A DNA stretch of 64,000 bases. Origin: Martelella sp. AD-3. Lineage in GTDB: Bacteria; Pseudomonadota; Alphaproteobacteria; Rhizobiales; Rhizobiaceae. A program made the translations under genes and the position numbers. Numbering within the stretch: position 1 is the first letter of the stretch; each line of letters begins with the position of its first letter. A model generated the notes under the pieces. The model was given only the letters and a program-made list of their open reading frames with translations, was not told the DNA's origin and did not search any database. The stretch covers positions 1,674,001 through 1,738,000 of the forward strand of contig NZ_CP014275.1 of the NCBI RefSeq assembly GCF_001578105.1, written 5' to 3'. Positions 44,802-52,838 of this stretch are shown here, one piece after another.

Positions 44802-45473
44802 ATGATGAATTTCGAAACGGCGCGTGAAAAGATGGTGGAGTGCCAGATCCGCACCACCGATGTCACGGCGCATCCGGTGATCTCCGCGTTTCTCTCGGTC
44901 CCGCGCGAGGCATTCCTTCCTGCCGGGCTGAAGCCGCTTGCCTATATCGACGAGGATATCCAGGTAAAGCCGGCCACGGCCGAAAGTCCCGCCCGCTACA
45001 TGATGGAGCCGTCGCCGCTCGCAAAGCTGATTCAGCTGGTCGAAGTGTCCAAAAAGGATGTGGTTCTCGTCGTCGGCACGGGTGAGGGGTACGCCGCCGC
45101 GGTGCTCTCCCTGCTTGCCCAGTCGGTCGTCGGCATCGACAGTGACGAGGAACTGGTTCAGTCGGCGAGCGACAATTTTCTGGAGCTCGGCTATGACAAT
45201 GCCGCCGCTGTCGTCGGCGACCTGACGGCGGGCTACCCTTCGGAAGCGCCCTATGACGTGATCTTCGTCAACGGCGCGGTTGAATACATTCCGGACGCGC
45301 TGCTCGAACAGCTGCGCGACGGCGGGCGACTGGTCTGCGTCGAAGGCGCCGGAAATGCCGCGCGCGCCAAGATCTATCGCCGCGATGGCGACGTCTTTTC
45401 CGAGTTCCTGTCCTTCAATGCCGCGGTGAAGCCGCTGCCGGGCTTCACGCGCGAAAAGGCCTTTGAGTTCTGA
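44802..45473 (+). CDS. Protein-L-isoaspartate O-methyltransferase-like protein
   Basis: 223 residues from the ATG at 44802, nine bases after GAGG; the frame is open to 44757. Class I methyltransferase of the PIMT type: motif I VVLVVGTGEGYAAA, post-motif I VVGIDSDEELV, and motif II-like PYDVIFVNGAVEYIP. The N-terminal REKMVECQIRTTDVTAHPVI is characteristic of the alphaproteobacterial group encoded near tolC. It would repair isoaspartyl damage using S-adenosylmethionine, but this short subgroup has not been shown to do so. In other Rhizobiales tolC and then popZ follow; here popZ comes next. Confidence 0.8.
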   Translation: MMNFETAREKMVECQIRTTDVTAHPVISAFLSVPREAFLPAGLKPLAYIDEDIQVKPATAESPARYMMEPSPLAKLIQLVEVSKKDVVLVVGTGEGYAAAVLSLLAQSVVGIDSDEELVQSASDNFLELGYDNAAAVVGDLTAGYPSEAPYDVIFVNGAVEYIPDALLEQLRDGGRLVCVEGAGNAARAKIYRRDGDVFSEFLSFNAAVKPLPGFTREKAFEF

Positions 45474-45519
45474 GCCAGCGTCATCAAGACAGTTCATTTC
45501 CCAAAAAAACTGTGTACAG

Positions 45520-45544
45520 CCCTGAAAACATGAAGTTTTCAGGG
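45520..45544. other. Perfect hairpin upstream of popZ
   Basis: CCCTGAAAAC-ATGAA-GTTTTCAGGG has a 10-bp perfect stem. There is no U-run on the + strand, so it is a weak terminator for the methyltransferase gene or a regulatory structure for popZ. Confidence 0.4.
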
Positions 45545-45625
45545 CGGGGCCTGTTGGAACGGGATTATCCTCGGGTATGATTCGGGTCGACGGAAAACTC
45601 GCATAAGCGCGCAGAAAGGTTTGTC

Positions 45626-46375
45626 ATGGCGCAGCCGAAGTTGCAGCAAGAGCCGACGATGGAAGAGATTCTGGCGTCCATTCGGCGGATCATCGATAGC
45701 GGCGAGGATGCCGGCCGTTCGCCCGGTTACCGATCCCCGCAGACGCGCGAAAGCGCGCAGAACCGCAGCGACGAGACGCGCCAGCAGCCTTCAGGCCATC
45801 GCGAAGATGACTGGTATCAGCGCGAAGACGAGCGCGCGAGCGAGCCGGTGATCGTTTCGCGTCATCACGCCGGCGACGGGCCGGCCGCTGCCTCCGAGGA
45901 GCCGGCTCAGCCCGAGCCGGTGCGGCAGGAGCCGCCGATGGCCGAACAGCAGGTCTATCGCGTGGAGGAACAGGCTCAGCCCGCGCCGGAAGAGCCGTCC
46001 TATCGGCAGGAACCTTCCCATGAAGGGGCTTCCGACGACCGGCAGTCGTCCTTCCAGGCGGTCTATCCGGGCACGATGGGCGAGGTCGCCCGCCAGGTGC
46101 GCGAGGCGTCCGGCCAATTCGAGCCGGGCGACGAGCAGGACGCATCGGAAGCCGCGGGCGACGACGCACCGCTGCTGTCCGCGGAATCGGAGATGCGGAT
46201 CTCTGAGGCGTTGCGCGAACTTTCCTTCGCGCTCGAACGCGAGGGCGCGCGCAGCATCGAGGAAATCGTTGCCGAAGAGCTCCGTCCGCTCCTGAGCAAC
46301 TGGCTCGAAACCCACATGCCCTCGATCGTCGAGAATGTGGTCGCGCGCGAACTCGAGCGCATGCGTCGGCGCTGA
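45626..46375 (+). CDS. popZ: Polar organising protein PopZ (DUF2497)
   Basis: 249 residues after AAAGG. Three parts typical of PopZ: a short conserved N-terminal helix (EPTMEEILASIRRIIDSGE), a long Pro/Glu/Gln-rich disordered stretch (~40-170), and a C-terminal oligomerisation helix region (SEMRISEALRELSFALERE...IEEIVAEELRPLLSNWLETHMPSIVENVVARELERM). PopZ forms polar condensates that hold chromosome-partition and cell-cycle proteins; in Agrobacterium-like bacteria it marks the growing pole. It lies just before valS as in other Rhizobiales. Confidence 0.88.
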   Translation: MAQPKLQQEPTMEEILASIRRIIDSGEDAGRSPGYRSPQTRESAQNRSDETRQQPSGHREDDWYQREDERASEPVIVSRHHAGDGPAAASEEPAQPEPVRQEPPMAEQQVYRVEEQAQPAPEEPSYRQEPSHEGASDDRQSSFQAVYPGTMGEVARQVREASGQFEPGDEQDASEAAGDDAPLLSAESEMRISEALRELSFALEREGARSIEEIVAEELRPLLSNWLETHMPSIVENVVARELERMRRR

Positions 46376-46421
46376 TTGCGCCGCGCCGCTCGCCTGTTTT
46401 TTAAGGCCTTCGGGCCGTAGG

Positions 46422-46452
46422 GCCGTCCCTTTTCGGGGCGGCTTTGTTGTTG
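46422..46452 (+). terminator. Terminator after popZ
   Basis: GCCGTCCC pairs with GGGGCGGC (one G-T) around TTTTC, followed by TTTGTTGTTG. Confidence 0.6.
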
Positions 46453-46591
46453 ACAGGCTTCGCGCCAAACGCTTAACAACATCTGGCTCTCGACCGGCTT
46501 TCTGCTGGCAAAACCGGGGGTCGTCAAAAACCGGAGAGGACGGTCGGCCGCGCGCGCCGGCCATCCTTTCAAAACAGGAATTGGCACGGAA

Positions 46592-49504
46592 ATGCTTGAC
46601 AAGACCTATGACGCGAACAGCGTCGAACCGAAGATCGCGGATCGCTGGCAGGAGGCCGACGCCTTCCGCGCGGGCGCCAACGCCAGGCCGGGGGCGGAGT
46701 CTTTCAGCATTGTGATTCCGCCGCCGAACGTCACCGGCTCGCTGCATATGGGTCACGCGCTCAACAACACGCTGCAGGACATTCTGGTGCGCTTCGAGCG
46801 CATGCGCGGCAAGGATACACTCTGGCAGCCCGGCATGGACCATGCGGGCATCGCCACGCAGATGGTCGTAGAACGCCAGTTGATGGAAAGACAGCTTCCC
46901 GGCCGGCGCGAAATGGGCCGCGAGGCCTTCATCGACAAGGTCTGGGAGTGGAAGGATGAATCCGGCGGGCAGATCCTCAACCAGCTGAAGCGCCTCGGCG
47001 CCTCCTGCGACTGGTCGCGCGAACGCTTCACCATGGATGAGGGGCTTTCCGAGGCGGTTCTCGAAGTCTTCGTCACGCTCTACAAGCAGGGCCTGATCTA
47101 CCGCGGCAAGCGTCTCGTCAACTGGGATCCGCAGTTCGAGACCGCCATCTCCGATCTCGAGGTCGAGAACCGCGAGACCGACGGCCATATGTGGCATTTC
47201 AAATATCCGCTGGCCGATGGCGAGACCTACACCTATGTCGAGAAGGACGAGGACGGGAACGTCATCCTCGAAGAGGAACGCGACTATATCTCGATCGCCA
47301 CCACGCGCCCGGAAACGATGCTCGGCGACGGCGCGGTCGCGGTTCATCCGTCAGACGAGCGCTATGCGCCAATTGTCGGAAAATTCTGTGAAATCCCGGT
47401 CGGACCGAAGGAACATCGCCGTCTGATCCCGATCATCACCGATGAATATCCGGACCCGGATTTCGGCTCCGGCGCGGTCAAGATCACCGGCGCGCATGAT
47501 TTCAACGACTACCAGGTCGCCCGCCGCAACCACATTCCGCTCTATCGCCTGATGGACGAGAAGGCGGCGATGCGCGCGGACGGCGAGCCCTACGCGACCT
47601 GTGCCGGCCAGGCGATGAAGATCGCAAAATCCGGCGAACTGCCGGGCGAGGCCGACGTCGACGACATCAATCTCGTGCCCGATGAATATCGCGGCCTCGA
47701 CCGCTACGCCGCGCGCAAGCGCATCGTCGACGCGATCAATGCCGAGGGTCTTGCCGTGACCGTGAAGGACGAGGAGGGCAATGATATCCCCTTCGTCGAG
47801 AGCAAGAAGATCATGCAGCCCCATGGCGACCGTTCCGGCGTCGTCATCGAGCCGATGCTGACCGACCAATGGTTCGCCGATGCCAAGACGCTGGCTGAGC
47901 CGGCCATCGCTTCCGTTCGCGAGGGCCGCACGAAGTTCGTGCCGAAGAACTGGGAAAAGACCTATTTCGAGTGGATGGAGAATATCGAGCCCTGGTGCAT
48001 TTCGCGCCAGCTGTGGTGGGGACACCAGATCCCGGCCTGGTACGGCCCGGATGGTTCCGTCTTCGTCGAGAGGACCGAGGAAGAAGCGCTCGAGGCGGCC
48101 ATCCAGCACTATATTTCCCACGAAGGTCCGTGGAAGGCCTGGGTCGAGGAGCAGCTTGAGAATTACGAGCCCGGCAACATCCTGACCCGGGACGAGGACG
48201 TTCTCGACACCTGGTTCTCCTCGGGTCTCTGGCCCTTCTCCACGCTCGGCTGGCCGGAAAAGACGGAGGAACTGGCGCGCTACTATCCGACCAGCGTTCT
48301 CGTCACCGGTTTCGACATCATCTTCTTCTGGGTCGCGCGCATGATGATGGATGCGCTGCATTTCATGAAGGATGAGCACGGCAATCCGATCGAGCCGTTC
48401 CACACCGTCTATGTGCACGCCCTGGTGCGCGACAAGAACGGGCAGAAGATGTCGAAGTCGAAGGGCAATGTCATCAACCCGCTCGACCTGATCGACGAAT
48501 ATGGCGCCGATGCGCTGCGCTTCACGCTGGCGATCATGGCCGCCCAGGGGCGCGATGTGAAGCTCGATACGAGCCGCATCGCCGGCTACCGCAATTTCGG
48601 CACCAAGCTGTGGAATGCCACGCGCTTTGCCGAGATGAACGGCATGAAGCTTGACGCATCCTTCCGCCCTGAAAAGGCGACGCAGACGATCAACCGCTGG
48701 ATCCTGACCGAGCTTTCGAAGACGGCCGAGGATGTGACGCGGGCGATCGAAACCTACCGCTTCAACGAGGCGGCGGGCGCGCTTTATCACTTCGTCTGGC
48801 ACGAACTCTGCGACTGGTATCTGGAACTGCTGAAGCCCGTTTTCATGGGCGAGGACGAGGCCGCCAAGACCGAGGCGCAGGCCTGCGTCGCCTATGTACT
48901 GGCCGAAACCTACAAGCTCCTGCATCCGTTCATGCCGTTCATGACCGAGGAACTCTGGGCCCATATCGGCGGCGAGGGGCTGCTGTGCCATGCCGACTGG
49001 CATGTGCCGCTCCACCGCGACGACCAGGCCGCGGACGAGATCAACTGGCTGGTCGATCTCGTTTCCGGCATCCGTTCCGCGCGCGCCGAGATGAACGTGC
49101 CGCCATCGGCCAAGGCGCCGCTGATCTTCGTCGGCGCCAATTCCACGACCCGCGAGCGCAGCGCCCGGCACTATCCGGCAATCGAGCGTCTGGCACGGGT
49201 CGATTCGCTCGACTTCGAAAAGACGACGCCCAAGGGCGCGGCCCAGGTGATTATCGGCGAAGCAACGGCCTGCATTCCGCTCGGCAACCTGATCGACGTC
49301 GCCGCCGAAACCGCGCGTCTGGAAAAGGCAATCGGCAAGGTCGACAAGGATATCGAACGCTCGGCGAAGAAACTCGACAACGAGAAATTCGTCGCCAATG
49401 CCGATCCGGAAGTGGTCGAAACCGAACGCGAGCGTTTTGCCGAACTGAAGACGCAACGCGAACAGCTTGCCGTGGCGTTGACGCGGGTAAGCGAGGCCGG
49501 TTAG
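46592..49504 (+). CDS. valS: Valine--tRNA ligase
   Basis: 970 residues. Class I synthetase: HIGH-type motif HMGH in PPPNVTGSLHMGHAL, editing (CP1) domain with TTRPETMLGDGAVAVHP and GSGAVKITGAHDFNDY, and KMSKSKGNV in the catalytic core. The anticodon-binding domain and a C-terminal coiled coil (TARLEKAIGKVDKDIERSAKKL) complete it. Charges tRNA-Val and edits mischarged Thr. Family-normal length. It has its own upstream region after the popZ terminator. Confidence 0.97.
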   Translation: MLDKTYDANSVEPKIADRWQEADAFRAGANARPGAESFSIVIPPPNVTGSLHMGHALNNTLQDILVRFERMRGKDTLWQPGMDHAGIATQMVVERQLMERQLPGRREMGREAFIDKVWEWKDESGGQILNQLKRLGASCDWSRERFTMDEGLSEAVLEVFVTLYKQGLIYRGKRLVNWDPQFETAISDLEVENRETDGHMWHFKYPLADGETYTYVEKDEDGNVILEEERDYISIATTRPETMLGDGAVAVHPSDERYAPIVGKFCEIPVGPKEHRRLIPIITDEYPDPDFGSGAVKITGAHDFNDYQVARRNHIPLYRLMDEKAAMRADGEPYATCAGQAMKIAKSGELPGEADVDDINLVPDEYRGLDRYAARKRIVDAINAEGLAVTVKDEEGNDIPFVESKKIMQPHGDRSGVVIEPMLTDQWFADAKTLAEPAIASVREGRTKFVPKNWEKTYFEWMENIEPWCISRQLWWGHQIPAWYGPDGSVFVERTEEEALEAAIQHYISHEGPWKAWVEEQLENYEPGNILTRDEDVLDTWFSSGLWPFSTLGWPEKTEELARYYPTSVLVTGFDIIFFWVARMMMDALHFMKDEHGNPIEPFHTVYVHALVRDKNGQKMSKSKGNVINPLDLIDEYGADALRFTLAIMAAQGRDVKLDTSRIAGYRNFGTKLWNATRFAEMNGMKLDASFRPEKATQTINRWILTELSKTAEDVTRAIETYRFNEAAGALYHFVWHELCDWYLELLKPVFMGEDEAAKTEAQACVAYVLAETYKLLHPFMPFMTEELWAHIGGEGLLCHADWHVPLHRDDQAADEINWLVDLVSGIRSARAEMNVPPSAKAPLIFVGANSTTRERSARHYPAIERLARVDSLDFEKTTPKGAAQVIIGEATACIPLGNLIDVAAETARLEKAIGKVDKDIERSAKKLDNEKFVANADPEVVETERERFAELKTQREQLAVALTRVSEAG

Positions 49505-49527
49505 TTGGCTACGGATCTGTGATCAAC

Positions 49528-49561
49528 AAAGGCGACGCCGCATGTATGGGGTGTCGCCTTT
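49528..49561 (+). terminator. valS terminator
   Basis: AAAGGCGACGC and GTGTCGCCTTT pair with one G-T and a 12-base loop, followed by GTTGT. Confidence 0.65.
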
Positions 49562-49767
49562 GTTGTAACCGCTCTTTTCCTGCAACAATCAGAACGGCAA
49601 TTCGAGATGTTCCGGGACACGAACTATGCTGACCTTATTGGAAGAGTGGCAATGATCGGGGGACGGGGTTTGTCAGTGGTTGTCGTTATAAGTGCGGAGC
49701 GCCGGAAGCTCGGGGTTTCACTTTCGGAGCACAGTGCGCAAACCGTTCCATCCTGAAGGCTCATCCC

Positions 49768-50484
49768 TTGCGCCTGATCGTCTTTGTTCTGTTTCGCTGC
49801 TTTGGTATCTTGCTGCTGGCTGTTCCGCTATTGGTGCTTGCTACTCATGCGGTCAACGACAGACGGGTTGAACGAACACAGCAGTTTGAGAGGAACGGTA
49901 TAGATTTGCCCGCACGGGTTATTTCGAAAAGTGATAAAAAGGCTTTTCCTTTTTTTCGTTCGTCTGGACCGCGCTATTTTCTTGTTCTTTCGTTCAAAGA
50001 CCTGGGCAACAGGACCGCTAAAATCGCTGTCAGCCGAAGTGAATTTGATGCCGCCTATCTCGATAAAGTCCTTTTGACGCGCGTCCTGGTGGAGGACAAA
50101 CTTGCTGTTCAATATCCCATCGGCAGTGGTTCGGGATATGTTGACAGTCCCACAAGTAAATGGTGGCAGATTGCATGCCTCGTCATCTTCTGCACTTGCA
50201 TGACCGCAACAACTTTTGGCGCCGTTGTTTATGCAAGGTTCTTTGGAGAAGTCCGGTATGTCCACTTCGACAAAGCGAAAACGCTTCGAAGTGGAAATAA
50301 ACGGGCGTATTGGCGAAGCCAGGCCAGTGGCATTCATGGTGCGACCGGACCGATACCCAAAGACGAACGGTTCCGCTTGCAGGAAATGGAGGATGGGCAG
50401 CCGTTACGTATGTATCGTCTGCCCGGTTTAGGTTATTTGTGGTGGGAGCACGAACTGCCTTTCAAGCCCTACCAGCGCTGGTGA
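49768..50484 (+). CDS. DUF3592-like membrane protein
   Basis: 238 residues from a TTG with GAAGG eight bases upstream; no ATG fits. Membrane helix at 4-27 (VFVLFRCFGILLLAVPLLVLA), a ~90-residue extracytoplasmic part with the pattern ...LPARVISKSDKK...YFLVLSFKDLGNRT typical of DUF3592, a second helix (~130-155), then a cytoplasmic tail with a YRLPGLGYLWWEHEL end. Function unknown. Codons and composition are clearly more AT-rich than in valS or the reductase, suggesting a later arrival. Its last 16 bases overlap the convergent aldo/keto reductase gene. Confidence 0.65.
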   Translation: MRLIVFVLFRCFGILLLAVPLLVLATHAVNDRRVERTQQFERNGIDLPARVISKSDKKAFPFFRSSGPRYFLVLSFKDLGNRTAKIAVSRSEFDAAYLDKVLLTRVLVEDKLAVQYPIGSGSGYVDSPTSKWWQIACLVIFCTCMTATTFGAVVYARFFGEVRYVHFDKAKTLRSGNKRAYWRSQASGIHGATGPIPKDERFRLQEMEDGQPLRMYRLPGLGYLWWEHELPFKPYQRW

Positions 50485-51455
50485 ACGTGGGGGGCGATGC
50501 GGCTGCGGTAGATCTCTTCCATTGCCGCCATCACGTCGGCGCCGATCACCGGAAGGTCGGAGGCCCGCGCATTGCCCCTGGCCTGTTCGGCGTTGCGGGC
50601 ACCGGGAATGGCGACGGTGACCGCCTCGTTCATCAGGATCCAGCGCAGCGCGAAGGCCGCCATGCTTTCCCCGCCCGGAACATGCTTGCGCACTTCCTCC
50701 ACCGCATCGAGCGCAATCTCGAAGGGCACGCCGGCAAAGGTCTCGCCGACATCGAAGGCTTCGCCCGAACGGTTGAAGTTGCGGTGGTCTTCCTTGTCGA
50801 ACTCGGTGTCCCGCGTGATCTTTCCCGAGAGAAGCCCGGAGGCGAGCGGCACGCGCACGATCACGGCGATGTTCTTCCGTTGCGCTTCCGGCAGGAACAG
50901 CGAGGCCGGGCGCTGGCGGAAGATATTGTAGATGATCTGCACGCTGGCGACGCCCGGAAACTCGATCGCCTTCAGCGCTTCCTCGACCTTTTCGACGCTG
51001 ACGCCGTAATTGGCGATCTTGCCCTTGGCCTTGATGGCGTCCAGCGCCTCGAACACCTCCGGCCTGTAGAAGGCCTCGGTCGGCGGGCAGTGGAGCTGCA
51101 CCAGATCGAGCCGTTCCGACTTCAGGTTCTTCAGGCTGCGATCGATGAAGCCCTCGAGGTTTTCGCGATTGTAGCCGTCGGCCGTATGCGGATTGAGGCG
51201 GCGTCCGGCCTTGGTGGCGACGAAGGGCTTTTCGCCGCCGCGATTCGCCAGAACGTCGGCGATGATCTTTTCCGAGCGGCCGTCGCCATAGACATCGGCC
51301 GTGTCGATGAAATTGATGCCGGCATCAAGCGCGGCGTTCAGCGCCGCGCGACCGTCCTCCTCGCTGACGGAACCCCACGAGCCGCCGATCTGCCAGGCGC
51401 CGAAGCCGATATTGGAGACGGGGCGTCCGGTGCGTCCGAAATTGTGATAATGCAT
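50469..51455 (-). CDS. Aldo/keto reductase
   Basis: 328 residues from the ATG at 51455, six bases after GGAGG; the frame is open further up. A (beta/alpha)8 NADPH-dependent reductase: Asp-Tyr pair in FIDTADVYGDG, Lys in FVATKAG and His in LDLVQLHCP form the catalytic tetrad. NADPH-binding residues lie in IPGARNAEQ. The closest family look is the general YghZ/YdjG-like group; the substrate is unknown. Overlaps the DUF3592-like gene by 16 bases at its 3' end. Confidence 0.9.
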   Translation of the reverse strand: MHYHNFGRTGRPVSNIGFGAWQIGGSWGSVSEEDGRAALNAALDAGINFIDTADVYGDGRSEKIIADVLANRGGEKPFVATKAGRRLNPHTADGYNRENLEGFIDRSLKNLKSERLDLVQLHCPPTEAFYRPEVFEALDAIKAKGKIANYGVSVEKVEEALKAIEFPGVASVQIIYNIFRQRPASLFLPEAQRKNIAVIVRVPLASGLLSGKITRDTEFDKEDHRNFNRSGEAFDVGETFAGVPFEIALDAVEEVRKHVPGGESMAAFALRWILMNEAVTVAIPGARNAEQARGNARASDLPVIGADVMAAMEEIYRSRIAPHVHQRW

Positions 51456-51599
51456 GCGTTCCTCCGGTGAATGTCTGATTCCCGCCCCCAAAGAGGCGGA
51501 CGGGACAAGGCGCCGGTCCGGCGCTTGTTTGGGCTTGCAGTGCGAATCCAAGGTCTTTTACCTCTGGAAGGCCGAAGAAAAAACAGGGAAAGGTGATTT

Positions 51600-52835
51600 G
51601 TGACGTCCTTCCGCTTCATTCATGCCGCCGATCTGCATCTGGGCAGCCCTCTTTCCGGGCTGATGCTGAAGGACCGGCAGATGGCGGAACGCTTCGCCGC
51701 CGCCGGGCGCGATGCCTTTTCCGCGCTGGTTGACTATGCGCTCGCCGCGCAGGTGGATTTCCTGGTGATCGCCGGCGACGTCTATGACGGCGCGTGGAAG
51801 GACAATCATATCGGCCTGTTCTTCAATCGCGAGATCGCGCGATTGTCGCGCGCCGGCATCCCCGTCTATTTCCTGCGCGGCAATCATGATGCCGAGAGTA
51901 TCGTCGCCCGCACCATCGCCATGCCGGAAGGCGTCCATGAATTCTCCACCCGCAGACCACAGACCTTTGTCATAGAACACCTGAAAGTGGCGCTGCACGG
52001 CCAGGGCTTTGCCGAACGCGTGGCGGCCGACAATCTTGCGCTTGCCTATCCGGCGGCGGTGCCCGGCCATTTCAACATCGGCGTGCTGCACACCTCGCTG
52101 TCCGGCCGTCCGCCGCATGCCGTCTATGCGCCGTGTTCGGTCGTCGATCTCGCCTCGCGCGGCTATGACTACTGGGCGCTCGGTCATGTCCATGCGTTTG
52201 AAGAGGTTTCGGCCGATCCGCTGACGATCTATCCGGGCAATCTGCAGGGCCGCAATATCCGCGAGACCGGGGCGAAGGGCGCGGTGCTGGTCAGCGTCGA
52301 GGACGGCCGTCCGCGCTATGAACGGGTGATGCTGGACTGCGCCCGCTTCGAGACGGTGGAGGTGATGCTTGCAGAGGACCTGACCGAAGGCGCCATTCCC
52401 GGCGCAATCGAGGCTGCGCTTTCGCCCTTTGCCGAGGCGGCGGATGAGCGGCCCCACGCGCTCAGGGTCACGCTGTCCGGTCGTCATGCTTTAGCCGAGC
52501 GGATCAAGGCTGAACGGTCACAGTGGCGCGATCACGTTCAGGCCGCATGCCACCGCATTCACGCTGATCTCTGGCTTGAAAAGCTTGTGATCGCGCTTGA
52601 GGCAGCGGGCACGGAAAGGGCAAAGGCAGCGGGTGAGCTTGTGGTCGACATCGATGCGCTGGTCGCTTCGATCGCAGCCGGCGAAGACGCCGGCATCAGC
52701 GAACTCGTCAGTGAGATCTCCCGAAGGCTGCCGGGCGGCGTCGCGGCGGGCGAGCAGGCGCTTGGCGCAAGCGAGTCCGAGCTTCTGGCGGAAGCGCGTG
52801 ACATCCTGCGCGCGCGGCTTGCGGGCGAGGGCTGA
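51600..52835 (+). CDS. Metallophosphoesterase, YhaO/SbcD-like nuclease subunit
   Basis: 411 residues from a GTG after AGGGAAAGG. The calcineurin-type metal motifs are complete: FIHAADLHLGS (D-x-H), DFLVIAGDVYDG (GD), FLRGNHDAES (GNH), GVLHTS and ALGHVHAFE. The C-terminal ~150 residues are the capping and partner-binding region. It should act with the ATPase encoded three bases downstream as a DNA-end processing nuclease, similar to SbcCD/Mre11-Rad50. The B. subtilis pair YhaO-YhaN has the same order. Confidence 0.88.
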   Translation: MTSFRFIHAADLHLGSPLSGLMLKDRQMAERFAAAGRDAFSALVDYALAAQVDFLVIAGDVYDGAWKDNHIGLFFNREIARLSRAGIPVYFLRGNHDAESIVARTIAMPEGVHEFSTRRPQTFVIEHLKVALHGQGFAERVAADNLALAYPAAVPGHFNIGVLHTSLSGRPPHAVYAPCSVVDLASRGYDYWALGHVHAFEEVSADPLTIYPGNLQGRNIRETGAKGAVLVSVEDGRPRYERVMLDCARFETVEVMLAEDLTEGAIPGAIEAALSPFAEAADERPHALRVTLSGRHALAERIKAERSQWRDHVQAACHRIHADLWLEKLVIALEAAGTERAKAAGELVVDIDALVASIAAGEDAGISELVSEISRRLPGGVAAGEQALGASESELLAEARDILRARLAGEG

Positions 52836-52838
52836 GCG

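Noticed and set aside
47351..49456. 701-codon frame opposite valS
   Set aside because: Antisense shadow of valS.
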